From an uncultured Clostridia bacterium (lineage in GTDB: Bacteria > Bacillota > Clostridia > UBA1381 > UMGS1253): a stretch of DNA of 56,059 nt. A program made the position numbers and the translations under genes. The stretch covers positions 1 through 56,059 of the forward strand of contig CAKSHB010000006.1 of the NCBI GenBank assembly GCA_934456295.1, read 5' to 3'. The notes under the pieces were generated by a model that ran no database searches, was not told the origin of the DNA, and saw only the letters and a program-made list of their open reading frames with translations. Below are positions 1-7,855 of the stretch, piece by piece. How positions within the stretch are numbered: position 1 is the first letter of the stretch; the number at the start of each line of letters is the position of its first letter.

Positions 1-2402
1 CCGATATACTTCACATATCTCGCTTTAACTCCGCCCAAATCGTAGGTTTCAAGCTCGTTTGTCGTACCGCTTGATTTACCGTCCGAAATAACCGTGGTAT
101 AATTTTTACCGTCCTCAGATACGGCTATGGCAAAGAAATATGTTCTCTCTTTACCGTTGTGATAAGCTATCTGCACATTTGCGAGCGAATATACGTCACC
201 GAGGTCATATATGCCCCATGCGTCGCCGTCCTTGCCCTGCGGAGCCCAGCGTGTGCCGAGGTCGCCGTCAAAGCTGTTTTCGATAACGCTGCCTGCGCCG
301 TCGTCACCGCTCTGCTGAGCAGAAACGGGCTCAAGCGAGTCTTTATACAGAAGGCTTCTTGCCGTAATTACAACACACTGACCCCATGCGTCCCATTCGA
401 CGTTTGCACCGAGTGTTTCTGCAACAAATCTTACGGGAACAAGAAATCTTCCGTCGATAATCTGTGCAGGAACATCAAGCTCGTTTGCCTCACCGTTTAC
501 ATAGGTCGTTTTGTTATTCTCTGTGAGCTTTATTGTGGTCTGCTTTGAGCCTTTTTTCATGACAGCCTCGGCGGTTGCCGTTGCTTCGTCCCATGTGAAC
601 TCTGCGCCGAATACTTCAAATATTGCACGCAGCGGAACCAAAGTTCTGTCATCGACAATCGTGGGGGCAACATCGCTTTTCAGCTCATCGCCGTTTATTG
701 TCACGGTAATCGGTCTGTCCTGGATTGATTTTTTAACTTCAACCGTATTTTCGGGCAATGTGTAGTCAAAAAGTACGGGAACAATTTTGTCCGATGCGGC
801 TGCACTCGTTTTTTCAATCGTAACTTTATAAGCTGACGGCTTATTTAACTCATAAATCGCACTTTCGTATGCATTGAGCTTTGCAACCGTGTCTTTTTCA
901 ACCTGCTGTGCCGTGATGAGAGCGGAAAGCGCTTTTACATCGTCGGCTTTATTGGCATTTGCGTCGATATATGCCTGTGCCGATTTTATCAGAGAAGCAC
1001 TGTCGGTAGAGTCGAGCTTGTATTTGTTTATGCAGTCTCTCTTTGTCTTTATAAAATCTCTGTGCTTTGCGTCTGCCTTACGGCGCTGTTCCGCAATGCC
1101 GAGGATTTCTAGAGCCTTCTGCTGACCGGGGTTGTTTTCCTTGTCGGCAATATTTACGCCGTCGGCAAGCTGACTTGCCGTTGCTGTCATAACAAGCTTT
1201 CCGTCCGCTTTGATGTCATATGTTCCATCGTCGAGTCCGATTACCTTTATAACTTCACGGTTTAACTCCTCAGTGATGGGGAAGTATGTTTCAGCCGTTC
1301 TGTATGCATAATCGGCACCCATGGGAAGTGCATCTGCCTTATAAGTATAAGACACTTTATCGGAGGATATTTTTGCGTTCGTAACAGAAGCGTTTTCCGT
1401 ATCAACTCTGCCTTCTGCCGTATTCATGGTAACAAACGCAACCTGACCGCTTTCACCCTGTGCTTTCAGGAAGGCATATGTCATTATGTAGTGACCTGCC
1501 TCTGACGGGTGAACTCTGTCGCCGACAAAGGTAAATGTTTCGTCCTCGCTTTTGCCTTTGCCGAAACGGTTATACATTTCAACAATGGTCTGGGGAGTGT
1601 TTATATCAACAAAGTCAACGCCGAGCTGCTGTGCCACATTGTAGGCAATCTGTCCGCCGGTACGTATTATGTTGTTGAAATCCACCGAGGTCGGCTTGTT
1701 TGCATAGCCGGGACCCGATACTACATTGCCGTTTGAGTCTGTTTCATATTTGAGCCATTGGTCAAACAGCGGCGGCGACATGAGGATAATCTGTTCTGTG
1801 CCGCGCTCTTTGAGCATGGAAACAAACTGTGACAGATTGGTGTAGTATTTGTTTAAAAGGTCTGCGCGTGTTTTTGCCGCGCCGGGTTCTTTTTCCTTGC
1901 CTTCAAAATACGAAGTACGCGACATGTCGTTTGTGCCTATCAGGATAACGGCTTTGTTAAAGCCAGCCTCAAACTCGGTATTAAATATGTCGTAGTCTGC
2001 ACGCGAAATAAGTCCCGGGGCAGTATCGCCGTCAATACCTTTGTTGACGTATGAAAACTTAACGTTGGGATAGCGCGTTGCATAGTAGTTTAAAATCTGC
2101 TTTTCATAGTAAGCGCCATAATTGCCGTGCGTAATGCTGTCGCCGATAAAAGCAACTCTGTCGCCGTCTTTGAACGGAGCGATATATCCTGTTGAGCTGC
2201 TGTCAATAAGACGCGGATATTTTACATCTCCGGAGAGCAGCGGAGCAGAATAACCTGCTTTAAATACGCTGTAGTCGGATGCAGCGGATTTGCTGCTGTC
2301 TGCCGCGAAAACCGTGCCGCTCAATGAGGAAAGCGCCGTGAACAGTCCGAGTGAAACCGCAGCAATTTTACGCGATAAATTTTTTGTGTGTTTAAACTGC
2401 AT
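1..2402 (-). CDS. Secreted SGNH/GDSL esterase with stalk and discoidin-like domains (3' end outside window)
   Basis: The reading frame is open from an ATG at 2402 to the left edge, so the C-terminus is missing; at least 800 codons are present. Residues 1-34 form a signal peptide (basic start, hydrophobic core, likely cut after VFA). The SGNH hydrolase domain spans about 78-315: GDS at 87-89 (nucleophile Ser89), GTND at 156-159, and DRVH at 295-298 giving the Asp/His pair. This family removes acyl or acetyl esters, often from polysaccharides. About 565-670 holds two repeats typical of the copper amine oxidase N-terminal-like stalk domain (DDRTLVPLRAIFEVFG and DGRFLVPVRFVAETLG). From about 690 on, the sequence resembles an F5/8 type C (discoidin/CBM32) sugar-binding domain (SFDGDLGTRWA, IYDLGDVYSLANVQI). 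Ribosome site AAGGCGGT lies 10 nt before the start. A cell-surface or secreted carbohydrate esterase is the best reading; the substrate is unknown. Confidence 0.85.
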   Translation of the reverse strand, partial: MQFKHTKNLSRKIAAVSLGLFTALSSLSGTVFAADSSKSAASDYSVFKAGYSAPLLSGDVKYPRLIDSSSTGYIAPFKDGDRVAFIGDSITHGNYGAYYEKQILNYYATRYPNVKFSYVNKGIDGDTAPGLISRADYDIFNTEFEAGFNKAVILIGTNDMSRTSYFEGKEKEPGAAKTRADLLNKYYTNLSQFVSMLKERGTEQIILMSPPLFDQWLKYETDSNGNVVSGPGYANKPTSVDFNNIIRTGGQIAYNVAQQLGVDFVDINTPQTIVEMYNRFGKGKSEDETFTFVGDRVHPSEAGHYIMTYAFLKAQGESGQVAFVTMNTAEGRVDTENASVTNAKISSDKVSYTYKADALPMGADYAYRTAETYFPITEELNREVIKVIGLDDGTYDIKADGKLVMTATASQLADGVNIADKENNPGQQKALEILGIAEQRRKADAKHRDFIKTKRDCINKYKLDSTDSASLIKSAQAYIDANANKADDVKALSALITAQQVEKDTVAKLNAYESAIYELNKPSAYKVTIEKTSAAASDKIVPVLFDYTLPENTVEVKKSIQDRPITVTINGDELKSDVAPTIVDDRTLVPLRAIFEVFGAEFTWDEATATAEAVMKKGSKQTTIKLTENNKTTYVNGEANELDVPAQIIDGRFLVPVRFVAETLGANVEWDAWGQCVVITARSLLYKDSLEPVSAQQSGDDGAGSVIENSFDGDLGTRWAPQGKDGDAWGIYDLGDVYSLANVQIAYHNGKERTYFFAIAVSEDGKNYTTVISDGKSSGTTNELETYDLGGVKARYVKYI

Positions 2403-2454
2403 GTGTATGACCGCCTTTCATAAAATTATTTCCCTATTAAATTATTACTTTATT

Positions 2455-2466
2455 AAGCTATAGCTT
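2455..2466. other. 12-bp perfect palindrome between the RpiB-like gene and the esterase gene
   Basis: AAGCTATAGCTT is a perfect palindrome just downstream of the RpiB-like stop codon and upstream of the esterase start. It has no loop and no T-run in either direction, so it is not a convincing terminator. It could be an operator or chance; function unknown. Confidence 0.25.
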
Positions 2467-2485
2467 TGTGCAGATATTGTGTTTA

Positions 2486-3124
2486 TCAGCCGATAATTGA
2501 TTTGATGTAGTCGGCAATTTCATCAACCCGGCAGTTTGCAAAGAAATACTCTTTGAATTTTTCGCCGCTTACCGCGCCCTTCAGAAGGTCCCGGTCGATA
2601 TTTTTGAGAATTGTCATAATATCTGTGTGTGTAACCTTTTTAACTTCGTTGAGAATTTTTGCGTTTCTCTGCTCGGGAACAGCTCTCTCCTTCGGATATC
2701 CGCCGCCCCATTCTTCAACGAACAGCTTCTCAAACACATACTGCAAATTCAGCTCGGCGCCCCAGCCCCAACCCTTTGCAAAAGGCATTGCGATACAGTT
2801 GCCGTTGTTTACCTGTGTGAACTGGTATGCGTCCGTCGGGTCAACAACGTGTCCGCACAAAACGCCCGGGAAAGCGTTGCAGGCAAGGCAAGCGCCTTCG
2901 CCTGTGCCGCAGCCTGTAATTACGAGGTCGGCAGCCTTTGAATTTATAAGGATTGCCGCAAGAATACCTATCTGCACATATGTAAGCTGTGCTTCATCGT
3001 CAGCCGAATACATGCCGTAGTTAAATACGCTGTGACCGAGCGGCTCAACAACCTTCTTAAGTGTGTCACAAATCAGAGCGTTTTTTGCTGCCTGACTGTT
3101 TTCGTTGATTAATGCAATTTTCAT
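2486..3124 (-). CDS. RpiB/LacA/LacB family sugar-phosphate isomerase
   Basis: The 212-residue protein carries the RpiB-family signature GCGTGEG at 71-77, with Cys72 at the position of the catalytic Cys of RpiB, followed by ACNAFPGVLCG and the QVNNGNC segment that matches the RpiB HN-x-N region. Family members interconvert aldose and ketose phosphates such as ribose 5-P/ribulose 5-P or galactose 6-P/tagatose 6-P in the cytoplasm. It is about 60 residues longer than classical RpiB (near 150); the extra C-terminal helical part (roughly 150-212) is seen in a subgroup whose substrate is not fixed. ATG start with AGAGGTAG ribosome site 8 nt upstream. It is divergent from a TIM-barrel sugar epimerase gene, so a shared sugar pathway is likely but inferred. 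The substrate cannot be assigned. Confidence 0.8.
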   Translation of the reverse strand: MKIALINENSQAAKNALICDTLKKVVEPLGHSVFNYGMYSADDEAQLTYVQIGILAAILINSKAADLVITGCGTGEGACLACNAFPGVLCGHVVDPTDAYQFTQVNNGNCIAMPFAKGWGWGAELNLQYVFEKLFVEEWGGGYPKERAVPEQRNAKILNEVKKVTHTDIMTILKNIDRDLLKGAVSGEKFKEYFFANCRVDEIADYIKSIIG

Positions 3125-3158
3125 TTTTGTCTACCTCTTTTTCTTTATATTTTATTTT

Positions 3159-3175
3159 TATGGTACGAGACCATA
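3159..3175. promoter_or_regulatory. Candidate operator TGGT-N5-ACCA upstream of the RpiB-like gene
   Basis: TATGGT-ACGAG-ACCATA is a perfect 6+6 inverted repeat lying just downstream of the minus-strand promoter at 3191-3219 and 34 nt before the RpiB-like start. The TGGT/ACCA half-sites resemble operators of GntR-type sugar-acid regulators, but no such regulator is encoded nearby. Regulatory function is inferred from position and symmetry. Confidence 0.45.
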
Positions 3176-3190
3176 TATTTTACAATTTTT

Positions 3191-3219
3191 ATTATATCAA
3201 GATATAAAAAAAAGTTCAA
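3191..3219 (-). promoter_or_regulatory. Promoter for the RpiB-like isomerase gene
   Basis: Read on the minus strand: TTGAAC (3219-3214), a 17-bp spacer and a perfect TATAAT (3196-3191), a good sigma-A match. Transcription would start near 3184, giving a leader of about 60 nt that contains the palindrome at 3159-3175. Confidence 0.7.
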
Positions 3220-3300
3220 CAGCAATTATGAAAATATTTAAAAATTTTAATTGGGGGCTGAGATAAAATGAAAAAATGATGTAAAAATTGCAATTATGTA

Positions 3301-3329
3301 TTGATTTGCCGCATGTTTTGTGCTAATAT
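3301..3329 (+). promoter_or_regulatory. Promoter for the TIM-barrel epimerase gene
   Basis: TTGATT (3301-3306), 17-bp spacer, TAATAT (3324-3329), with a TGC extended -10 directly upstream. It lies 35 nt before the start at 3364 and is divergent from the promoter at 3191-3219; the two -35 elements are about 80 bp apart. Confidence 0.7.
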
Positions 3330-3363
3330 AAAAACATAGAAACAAATTTTGGGAGGCAGTGTT

Positions 3364-4206
3364 ATGAAAAAGTTTAAAGTAGGTCTTCAGCTTTATTCAA
3401 TCCGCGAGGATATGGAAAAGGACATGGATTCGGCGCTGGCACAGGTTAAGGCTATGGGCTATGACTATGTTGAGTTTGCCGGATATTTCGGAAAGAGCGC
3501 CGAGGAGGTAAGGGCGCTTCTGGATAAGCACGGACTCGAATGTATTTCGGTACATCAGACATATGATGTATTTCTGGACAACCCGAAGGAGTCTGTTGAT
3601 TACCTTAAAACAATCGGTGCAAAGTACAGCGCTGTTCCGTGGATGGGCGTTGAAAAACACCAGGGTCACGGTGACTTTGAAAATACGGTTGCGGAGTTTA
3701 ACAAGGTTGGTAAAACTCTTAAAGACGGCGGCATACAGCTTCTTTATCACAACCATGATTTTGAGTTTGAAAAATATGAGGATAAATTCCTTCTCGACTG
3801 GCTCTATGACAGTGTAAGCGAAGATTTGCTCAAAACAGAAATTGACGTTTGCTGGGTACGCTATGCAGGCTATGACCCCGCAGAGTACATAAGAAAATAT
3901 ACAGGCAGAAGCCCGATAGTTCATCTGAAGGACTTTGAATGTAAGAACTTCAATATGGGTCCCGTGTATGCGCTTATCAGCAGTGACGGCGGCAGCGATG
4001 AGGCTAAAAAGCCCGAGAGCAAGGACGAGGCGGGCTTTATGTTTAAGCCGGTCGGACACGGCGTTCAGGACATACCCGCTATATTGGCTGCGGCAGAGGA
4101 TGCAGGCGCTGAATATGTAATCGTTGAGCAGGACAGCTCGGTTGAGCGTCCGGCTATGGAGGCTGCAAAGATGAGCCGCGATTATCTGAGAAGCATAGGT
4201 CAGTAA
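3364..4206 (+). CDS. Sugar phosphate isomerase/epimerase, xylose isomerase-like TIM barrel
   Basis: A 280-residue protein with the motif order of the AP_endonuc_2 TIM-barrel family: VGLQLYSIR near the N-terminus, YHNHDFEFE in the middle, EIDVCWVRYAG, HLKDFE, and VEQDSS near the end. These carry the Glu, His and Asp residues that bind the divalent metal in IolE- and epimerase-type relatives. Members isomerise, epimerise or dehydrate sugars and inositols in the cytoplasm; the substrate is open. The frame extends upstream to a TTG at 3349, but the GGGAGG ribosome site at 3351-3356 sits inside that extension, so ATG 3364 is the start. It has its own promoter and a strong terminator, so it is probably monocistronic. 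The divergent RpiB-like isomerase suggests a common pathway. Confidence 0.85.
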   Translation: MKKFKVGLQLYSIREDMEKDMDSALAQVKAMGYDYVEFAGYFGKSAEEVRALLDKHGLECISVHQTYDVFLDNPKESVDYLKTIGAKYSAVPWMGVEKHQGHGDFENTVAEFNKVGKTLKDGGIQLLYHNHDFEFEKYEDKFLLDWLYDSVSEDLLKTEIDVCWVRYAGYDPAEYIRKYTGRSPIVHLKDFECKNFNMGPVYALISSDGGSDEAKKPESKDEAGFMFKPVGHGVQDIPAILAAAEDAGAEYVIVEQDSSVERPAMEAAKMSRDYLRSIGQ

Positions 4207-4233
4207 TTTGGTTTAAAAAGCGAAAATATCACG

Positions 4234-4265
4234 AAAAAGGTCTGTTCAAACGAACAGACCTTTTT
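4234..4265. terminator. Bidirectional intrinsic terminator between the epimerase and the DMT exporter
   Basis: A 9-bp perfect stem, GGTCTGTTC/GAACAGACC, with an AAAC loop, flanked by AAAAA on the left and TTTTT on the right. It therefore terminates the plus-strand epimerase gene and also the convergent minus-strand transporter gene, which stops at 4285. Confidence 0.9.
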
Positions 4266-4284
4266 ATATAAATGAAAATATGTA

Positions 4285-5181
4285 TTATTTCTCACCTGAT
4301 TTTATGTTTACACACACAACTGCGGCAAAAACGAGCACAATACCGATTATTTTTACAACATTCATTTCCTCGCCGAGAATAAATGTGCCGATAAGTGCGG
4401 CAACAATCGGCTCAATCGAGGCAATAACCGACGCACGTCCGGATTCTACGCGCACAAGCCCTGCTGTATAGAGCAGATAGGGGAGCGCGCTTGTGAATAT
4501 GCCGACAGCGATAAGCCAGCAAACCGACTCGGCGTTTACTGTTATGTTTCCGAAGCCGTCCGCTATGGCAAAAGGCAGAGAGGCGGCCGATGCGCAAATG
4601 AACGTATAAATCGTTACGGTAAGGCTCTGATAGCGTTCAATCCCATACCGCCCGAAAATGCTGTATGCCGCATAACCGAGCCCGGCACCGAGTCCGAAAA
4701 GAATACCGACGGCGGACATTTGCTCCGTGCCGCCGAAAACGCCCGTCATGAGTGTACAGCCGGCAACGGTTGTAATTACGGCGCAGACTTTTACAAAAGT
4801 AATTTTTTCTTTAAACAGAATTGCCGACATAATCATTACAAATACGGGGGCTGTGTATAAAAGAACCGCCGCAACGGATACGGAACACAAATGCATTGCG
4901 GTAAAATAGCAATAGCTGAAAGCGGTAAAGCTTATAACGCCCGTACCTATAAAGATAGGCAAATGCTTTGGTCTTACAAGAAAAAGACTTCTGTCGGCAG
5001 AGAGCGCATATGCGGCGAGTATCAGTGATGAAACAGCGGCGCGCGCAAACACAATCTGCATGGAGCTGAGCCCGAAGCTGCTAAGTTTTTTTACAAAAAT
5101 ACTCATCATGCCCCAAAGCGCGGCGGCAGCTATTATATAAATGTAAGAAACATATGCCCTTTTTGAGCTTTGCTTTTCCAA
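4285..5181 (-). CDS. EamA/DMT-superfamily membrane transporter
   Basis: The 298-residue protein is almost wholly hydrophobic, with about ten membrane helices in two repeats (roughly 12-140 and 155-290), as in EamA (DUF6) drug/metabolite transporters. Typical signs are the IAAAALWGMMSIFVKKL start, the FKEK loop after helix four, and SVIASIEPIVAALIGTFILGE in the second repeat. Such proteins export amino acids, purines or other metabolites using the ion gradient; the substrate cannot be told. The chosen start is TTG at 5181 because GCGAGG lies 9 nt upstream and no ATG fits before the first helix. It ends at the shared terminator with the epimerase. The preceding gene on this strand (YfcE-like) is about 40 nt upstream, so the two may be co-transcribed. 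Confidence 0.85.
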   Translation of the reverse strand: MEKQSSKRAYVSYIYIIAAAALWGMMSIFVKKLSSFGLSSMQIVFARAAVSSLILAAYALSADRSLFLVRPKHLPIFIGTGVISFTAFSYCYFTAMHLCSVSVAAVLLYTAPVFVMIMSAILFKEKITFVKVCAVITTVAGCTLMTGVFGGTEQMSAVGILFGLGAGLGYAAYSIFGRYGIERYQSLTVTIYTFICASAASLPFAIADGFGNITVNAESVCWLIAVGIFTSALPYLLYTAGLVRVESGRASVIASIEPIVAALIGTFILGEEMNVVKIIGIVLVFAAVVCVNIKSGEK

Positions 5182-5221
5182 AGTACAAAACCTCGCTATG
5201 CAAAATTAATTGTGATTTCCG

Positions 5222-5764
5222 TTATACTGTCAGGCTGAAAATTATGTTGTTTTTGAAATCTTTTATCACAAAAACACCGTTTTCATAAATCATGTAGCTT
5301 TTTTTGAAGTTCTCTTTCGGAAGCGATGCCGAGCCTGGGTTCAAAAACATATAGCTGCCCTTTTTCACGGCGCGCGGTACATGGGTATGTCCGCTTATGA
5401 GAGCGCTGCCGTTCTTGAGCGGCGGAAGGCGCTGTTCGTTATACAGATGACCGTGCGTCAGAAACATATCAATTCCGTCGGCGGATATGAGCGCATAATC
5501 CGACATAATCGGAAAGTCTATAAGCATCTGGTCAACTTCGCTGTCACAGTTTCCGCGTACGCACAATATGTCGTTTTTGTATGCATTTAAAAGCTCCGCT
5601 ACCGACTGCGGATTATATTTTTTTGACAGAGGGTTGCGCGGACCGTGATAGAGCAAATCTCCCAGAAGGACAAGCTTGTGCGCACCTTCTTTTTCATATG
5701 TGTCCGCAATTTTCTGCGCGGCCGAGTATGAGCCGTGTATATCGGAGGCAAACATTATTTTCAT
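5222..5764 (-). CDS. yfcE: YfcE-like metallophosphoesterase
   Basis: A 180-residue calcineurin-type phosphodiesterase of the YfcE/MJ0936 group. The metal and phosphate motifs are in order: FASDIHGS at 5-12 (D-x-H), LLGDLLYHGPRNP (GD-x-x-x-x-G), VRGNCDSEVD (GNCD), THGH and SGHTHVP. E. coli YfcE has 184 residues, hydrolyses phosphodiester substrates in vitro and has no firm role in the cell. The frame runs up to an ATG at 5800, but the family consensus begins MK-x-MFASDIHGS, so ATG 5764 is preferred; the only Shine-Dalgarno-like run (AAAGGA) is 12 nt upstream, so the start is not certain. It precedes the DMT transporter on the same strand. Confidence 0.85.
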   Translation of the reverse strand: MKIMFASDIHGSYSAAQKIADTYEKEGAHKLVLLGDLLYHGPRNPLSKKYNPQSVAELLNAYKNDILCVRGNCDSEVDQMLIDFPIMSDYALISADGIDMFLTHGHLYNEQRLPPLKNGSALISGHTHVPRAVKKGSYMFLNPGSASLPKENFKKSYMIYENGVFVIKDFKNNIIFSLTV

Positions 5765-5870
5765 AATAAAACTCATTCCTTTCCGTAATATCGCAAGCAT
5801 GGTTATAATACTTACAGGATAATTTTATCATAAAAACATCATATTTTGCAATAGAACAGTTAAATATAGT

Positions 5871-5920
5871 GCGCCGCGGTTTTTGCCAAAAAACAGTAAA
5901 TTTGAACAAAACCGCAGCGC
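5871..5920 (-). terminator. Large hairpin after the FAD oxidoreductase gene, possible terminator
   Basis: GCGCCGCGGTTTT pairs with AAAACCGCAGCGC (one mismatch) around a 24-nt loop. It lies 35 nt past the minus-strand stop at 5955. There is no real T-run after it, only ACTATATTT, so it may end transcription weakly or protect the 3' end. Confidence 0.45.
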
Positions 5921-5954
5921 CTAAGGTTAAAAATATTTGTTTTTGCCGAACGCT

Positions 5955-7727
5955 TTATCTGAAGTCAAACGAAAATATTGCCGTTTCGGCTGTATTGCCC
6001 CAGTTTGAAACAGGTATCAAAGAAACCGAGCGGACTTTTTTGCCGATTTGTATGTCATATCCTCTTTTTCGGTTTTCCGTTATATGAGTTATGCTCTCGC
6101 TTCCGTCCTCTGTGGTAACGGTCAGGATAAATTCTTTGCAGAGTGTTTTCGGCATATCCATAAAGGGACTGTCCAAAAGAATGTTGCAGCGTGTTGCATG
6201 TGTTCTCTCACAGAAATCGCCGTTTAGTGTTTCGCGGTTTAAATCGCTGTCAAAAACGATGTGGACTGCTTCTGCGTAAAAACACTGTTCCGATGAGTAT
6301 TTAATTTCGGCGCCGTTTTTTGCAAAAATTCCGCAGCTTTCCGTGCCGTATGTGCGGTTTGGTCTGTCCATGCCGTCACAAAGCTCGGCATACGGCGCAT
6401 TTTTTACACAGTCGGAGGATATATTTCTCTTTTTATAAGGAAGAAAACAATCGCTGTTCATCAAAGCCTGCTGAAGTTCATCTGTTTTTTTCAGATAAAC
6501 TCCGTGCGGCGTGAGACCGTACTTTGCAGCGATTGCTGCCGCAGTGCCGACAGCCTGCCCGAGAAGTGCGCATGTTGCCATGACTCTGATACTGCTCATT
6601 GCCATATGAGTCATGCTTATGTTTCTGCCCGCAAAAAACAGATTTTCCACATTTTTCGAATACAATGCGCGGTATGGAAGCGGATACGGCGCAGGCGTTT
6701 TAAAGTCTGTGTTTGGTACGCCGTCATGATAAAACCCCAACGGGAAATGGTCGTCGAGCGGCCAGCCGCCGTATGCCGCGGTATCGTCAAAGATAACATT
6801 TTCTGAAATGTCTTTTTGGGTTATGACATATTCTCCCGTCATTCTGCGCGATTCGCGTTTGCCGGGCAGAAAGCCCAGAAACTCAAGCTCCCAGTTATCC
6901 GCGTCCATTTTTCCCGAATTTTTTATATAGTCCCACATGCCGACCGAAAGCTTCATCAAATCACGCGTTATTTCCTCTGTGTCATCTATTGTGTTGCGGT
7001 TGCCGCCAAGCTCCAGATACCAGAAGTTTTCGAGCGTGTTATATATATCGGTACCGCGTCTTTCAACTTCGTTGTCTTTGATTTTTGCGCTCCATTCGGG
7101 CGCTTTGAAAGGTATTTTTTTGTCGGTCTGTCTGCCTTGCAGCAGACAGCTCATTCCCATGGTAAAATTATCGGGGTGTTCTACATGTGTAGCCTCGCCG
7201 TAATCGCTGCTGCATTCGCGCCCGATTTTGAAATGTGCTCCCGTGAGCGGTGCAAGAATACTGTCGCCCGAGCAGTCGCTGTAAAATTTTGCCTCAACGT
7301 CAAAAAAGGTTTGTGTCGTGAGTTGATAGCCCGTAATACGGCGTATTTTTGTATCTCTGCCGTCCGAAAAACTTCCGCTTTCGGTTTCCGAGTCCATGCA
7401 GGTACAGTTCAGAAGCAGGGTGATATTTTCTTCGCGTATCACAAAGTCGTATAAAACCGTGTCCCAGATATAGTAATTTTTCGTGGGATTTCTGTACAGA
7501 TTTTCGAGCATTATTTCTTCGATAATGCCTGTTTCACGGTTATTTGTGCCGCGCGCGCCGCATACCCACATTCTGATTTCCGATGACGCATTTCCTCCGA
7601 GCACCGCTCTTTCGTGCATGAGCACAACTTTGATACCCTGCCTTGCCGCAGCGACGGCGGCACATATTCCTGCCATTCCGCCTCCGACAACGCATAAATC
7701 CGCAGATAAACTTTTTCTTTTCAGCAT
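5955..7727 (-). CDS. FAD-dependent oxidoreductase (FAD_oxidored type)
   Basis: A 590-residue flavoprotein. The N-terminus has a clear FAD-binding Rossmann motif, ADLCVVGGGMAGICAAVAAA (G-x-G-x-x-G), then the HERAVLGGNASSEIRMWVCG segment seen in the FAD-dependent oxidoreductase family often found beside glycan-degrading genes. FFAGRNISMTHMAMSSIRVMATCALLGQAVGTAAA in the middle is the second FAD-contact region. About 440-590 looks like a separate beta-rich C-terminal domain. It is cytoplasmic, with no signal peptide. The reaction and substrate are unknown. The frame extends to 7772, but GGAGGG sits 5 nt before ATG 7727, which fixes the start. It is divergent from an AraC-type regulator with a shared promoter region, so it is probably that regulator's target. 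Confidence 0.8.
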   Translation of the reverse strand: MLKRKSLSADLCVVGGGMAGICAAVAAARQGIKVVLMHERAVLGGNASSEIRMWVCGARGTNNRETGIIEEIMLENLYRNPTKNYYIWDTVLYDFVIREENITLLLNCTCMDSETESGSFSDGRDTKIRRITGYQLTTQTFFDVEAKFYSDCSGDSILAPLTGAHFKIGRECSSDYGEATHVEHPDNFTMGMSCLLQGRQTDKKIPFKAPEWSAKIKDNEVERRGTDIYNTLENFWYLELGGNRNTIDDTEEITRDLMKLSVGMWDYIKNSGKMDADNWELEFLGFLPGKRESRRMTGEYVITQKDISENVIFDDTAAYGGWPLDDHFPLGFYHDGVPNTDFKTPAPYPLPYRALYSKNVENLFFAGRNISMTHMAMSSIRVMATCALLGQAVGTAAAIAAKYGLTPHGVYLKKTDELQQALMNSDCFLPYKKRNISSDCVKNAPYAELCDGMDRPNRTYGTESCGIFAKNGAEIKYSSEQCFYAEAVHIVFDSDLNRETLNGDFCERTHATRCNILLDSPFMDMPKTLCKEFILTVTTEDGSESITHITENRKRGYDIQIGKKVRSVSLIPVSNWGNTAETAIFSFDFR

Positions 7728-7740
7728 ATTATCCCTCCGC

Positions 7741-7769
7741 TTGACAAATTGATTAAATTGGTTTAATAT
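7741..7769 (+). promoter_or_regulatory. Promoter for the PocR/AraC regulator gene
   Basis: Perfect TTGACA (7741-7746), 17-bp spacer, TAATAT (7764-7769). Start point near 7776, leader about 80 nt. It overlaps the opposing promoter at 7752-7780 and a palindrome at 7752-7767. Confidence 0.75.
7752..7767. promoter_or_regulatory. Palindromic candidate operator inside overlapping divergent promoters
   Basis: ATTAAA-TTGG-TTTAAT is a perfect 6+6 inverted repeat. It covers the spacer and part of the -10 of the rightward promoter and the -10 of the leftward promoter. A protein bound here would block both. The neighbouring AraC-type protein is the obvious candidate, but this is inference. Confidence 0.45.
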
Positions 7770-7780
7770 CATAATAACAA
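7752..7780 (-). promoter_or_regulatory. Candidate promoter for the FAD oxidoreductase gene
   Basis: Minus strand: TTGTTA (7780-7775), 17-bp spacer, TTTAAT (7757-7752). A start near 7745 would leave an 18-nt leader carrying the GGAGGG ribosome site. The -10 is weaker than that of the opposing promoter. Confidence 0.5.
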
Positions 7781-7855
7781 CATTTTTGATACTGTTCTCA
7801 CTGAAAAATGCAGAAAAACATAAAAAATATGCATAAAGGGTGACGGGAGATTTTT

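Noticed and set aside
3397..4059. Minus-strand frame of 220 codons
   Set aside because: It mirrors the TIM-barrel epimerase gene, whose motifs, promoter and ribosome site are clear.
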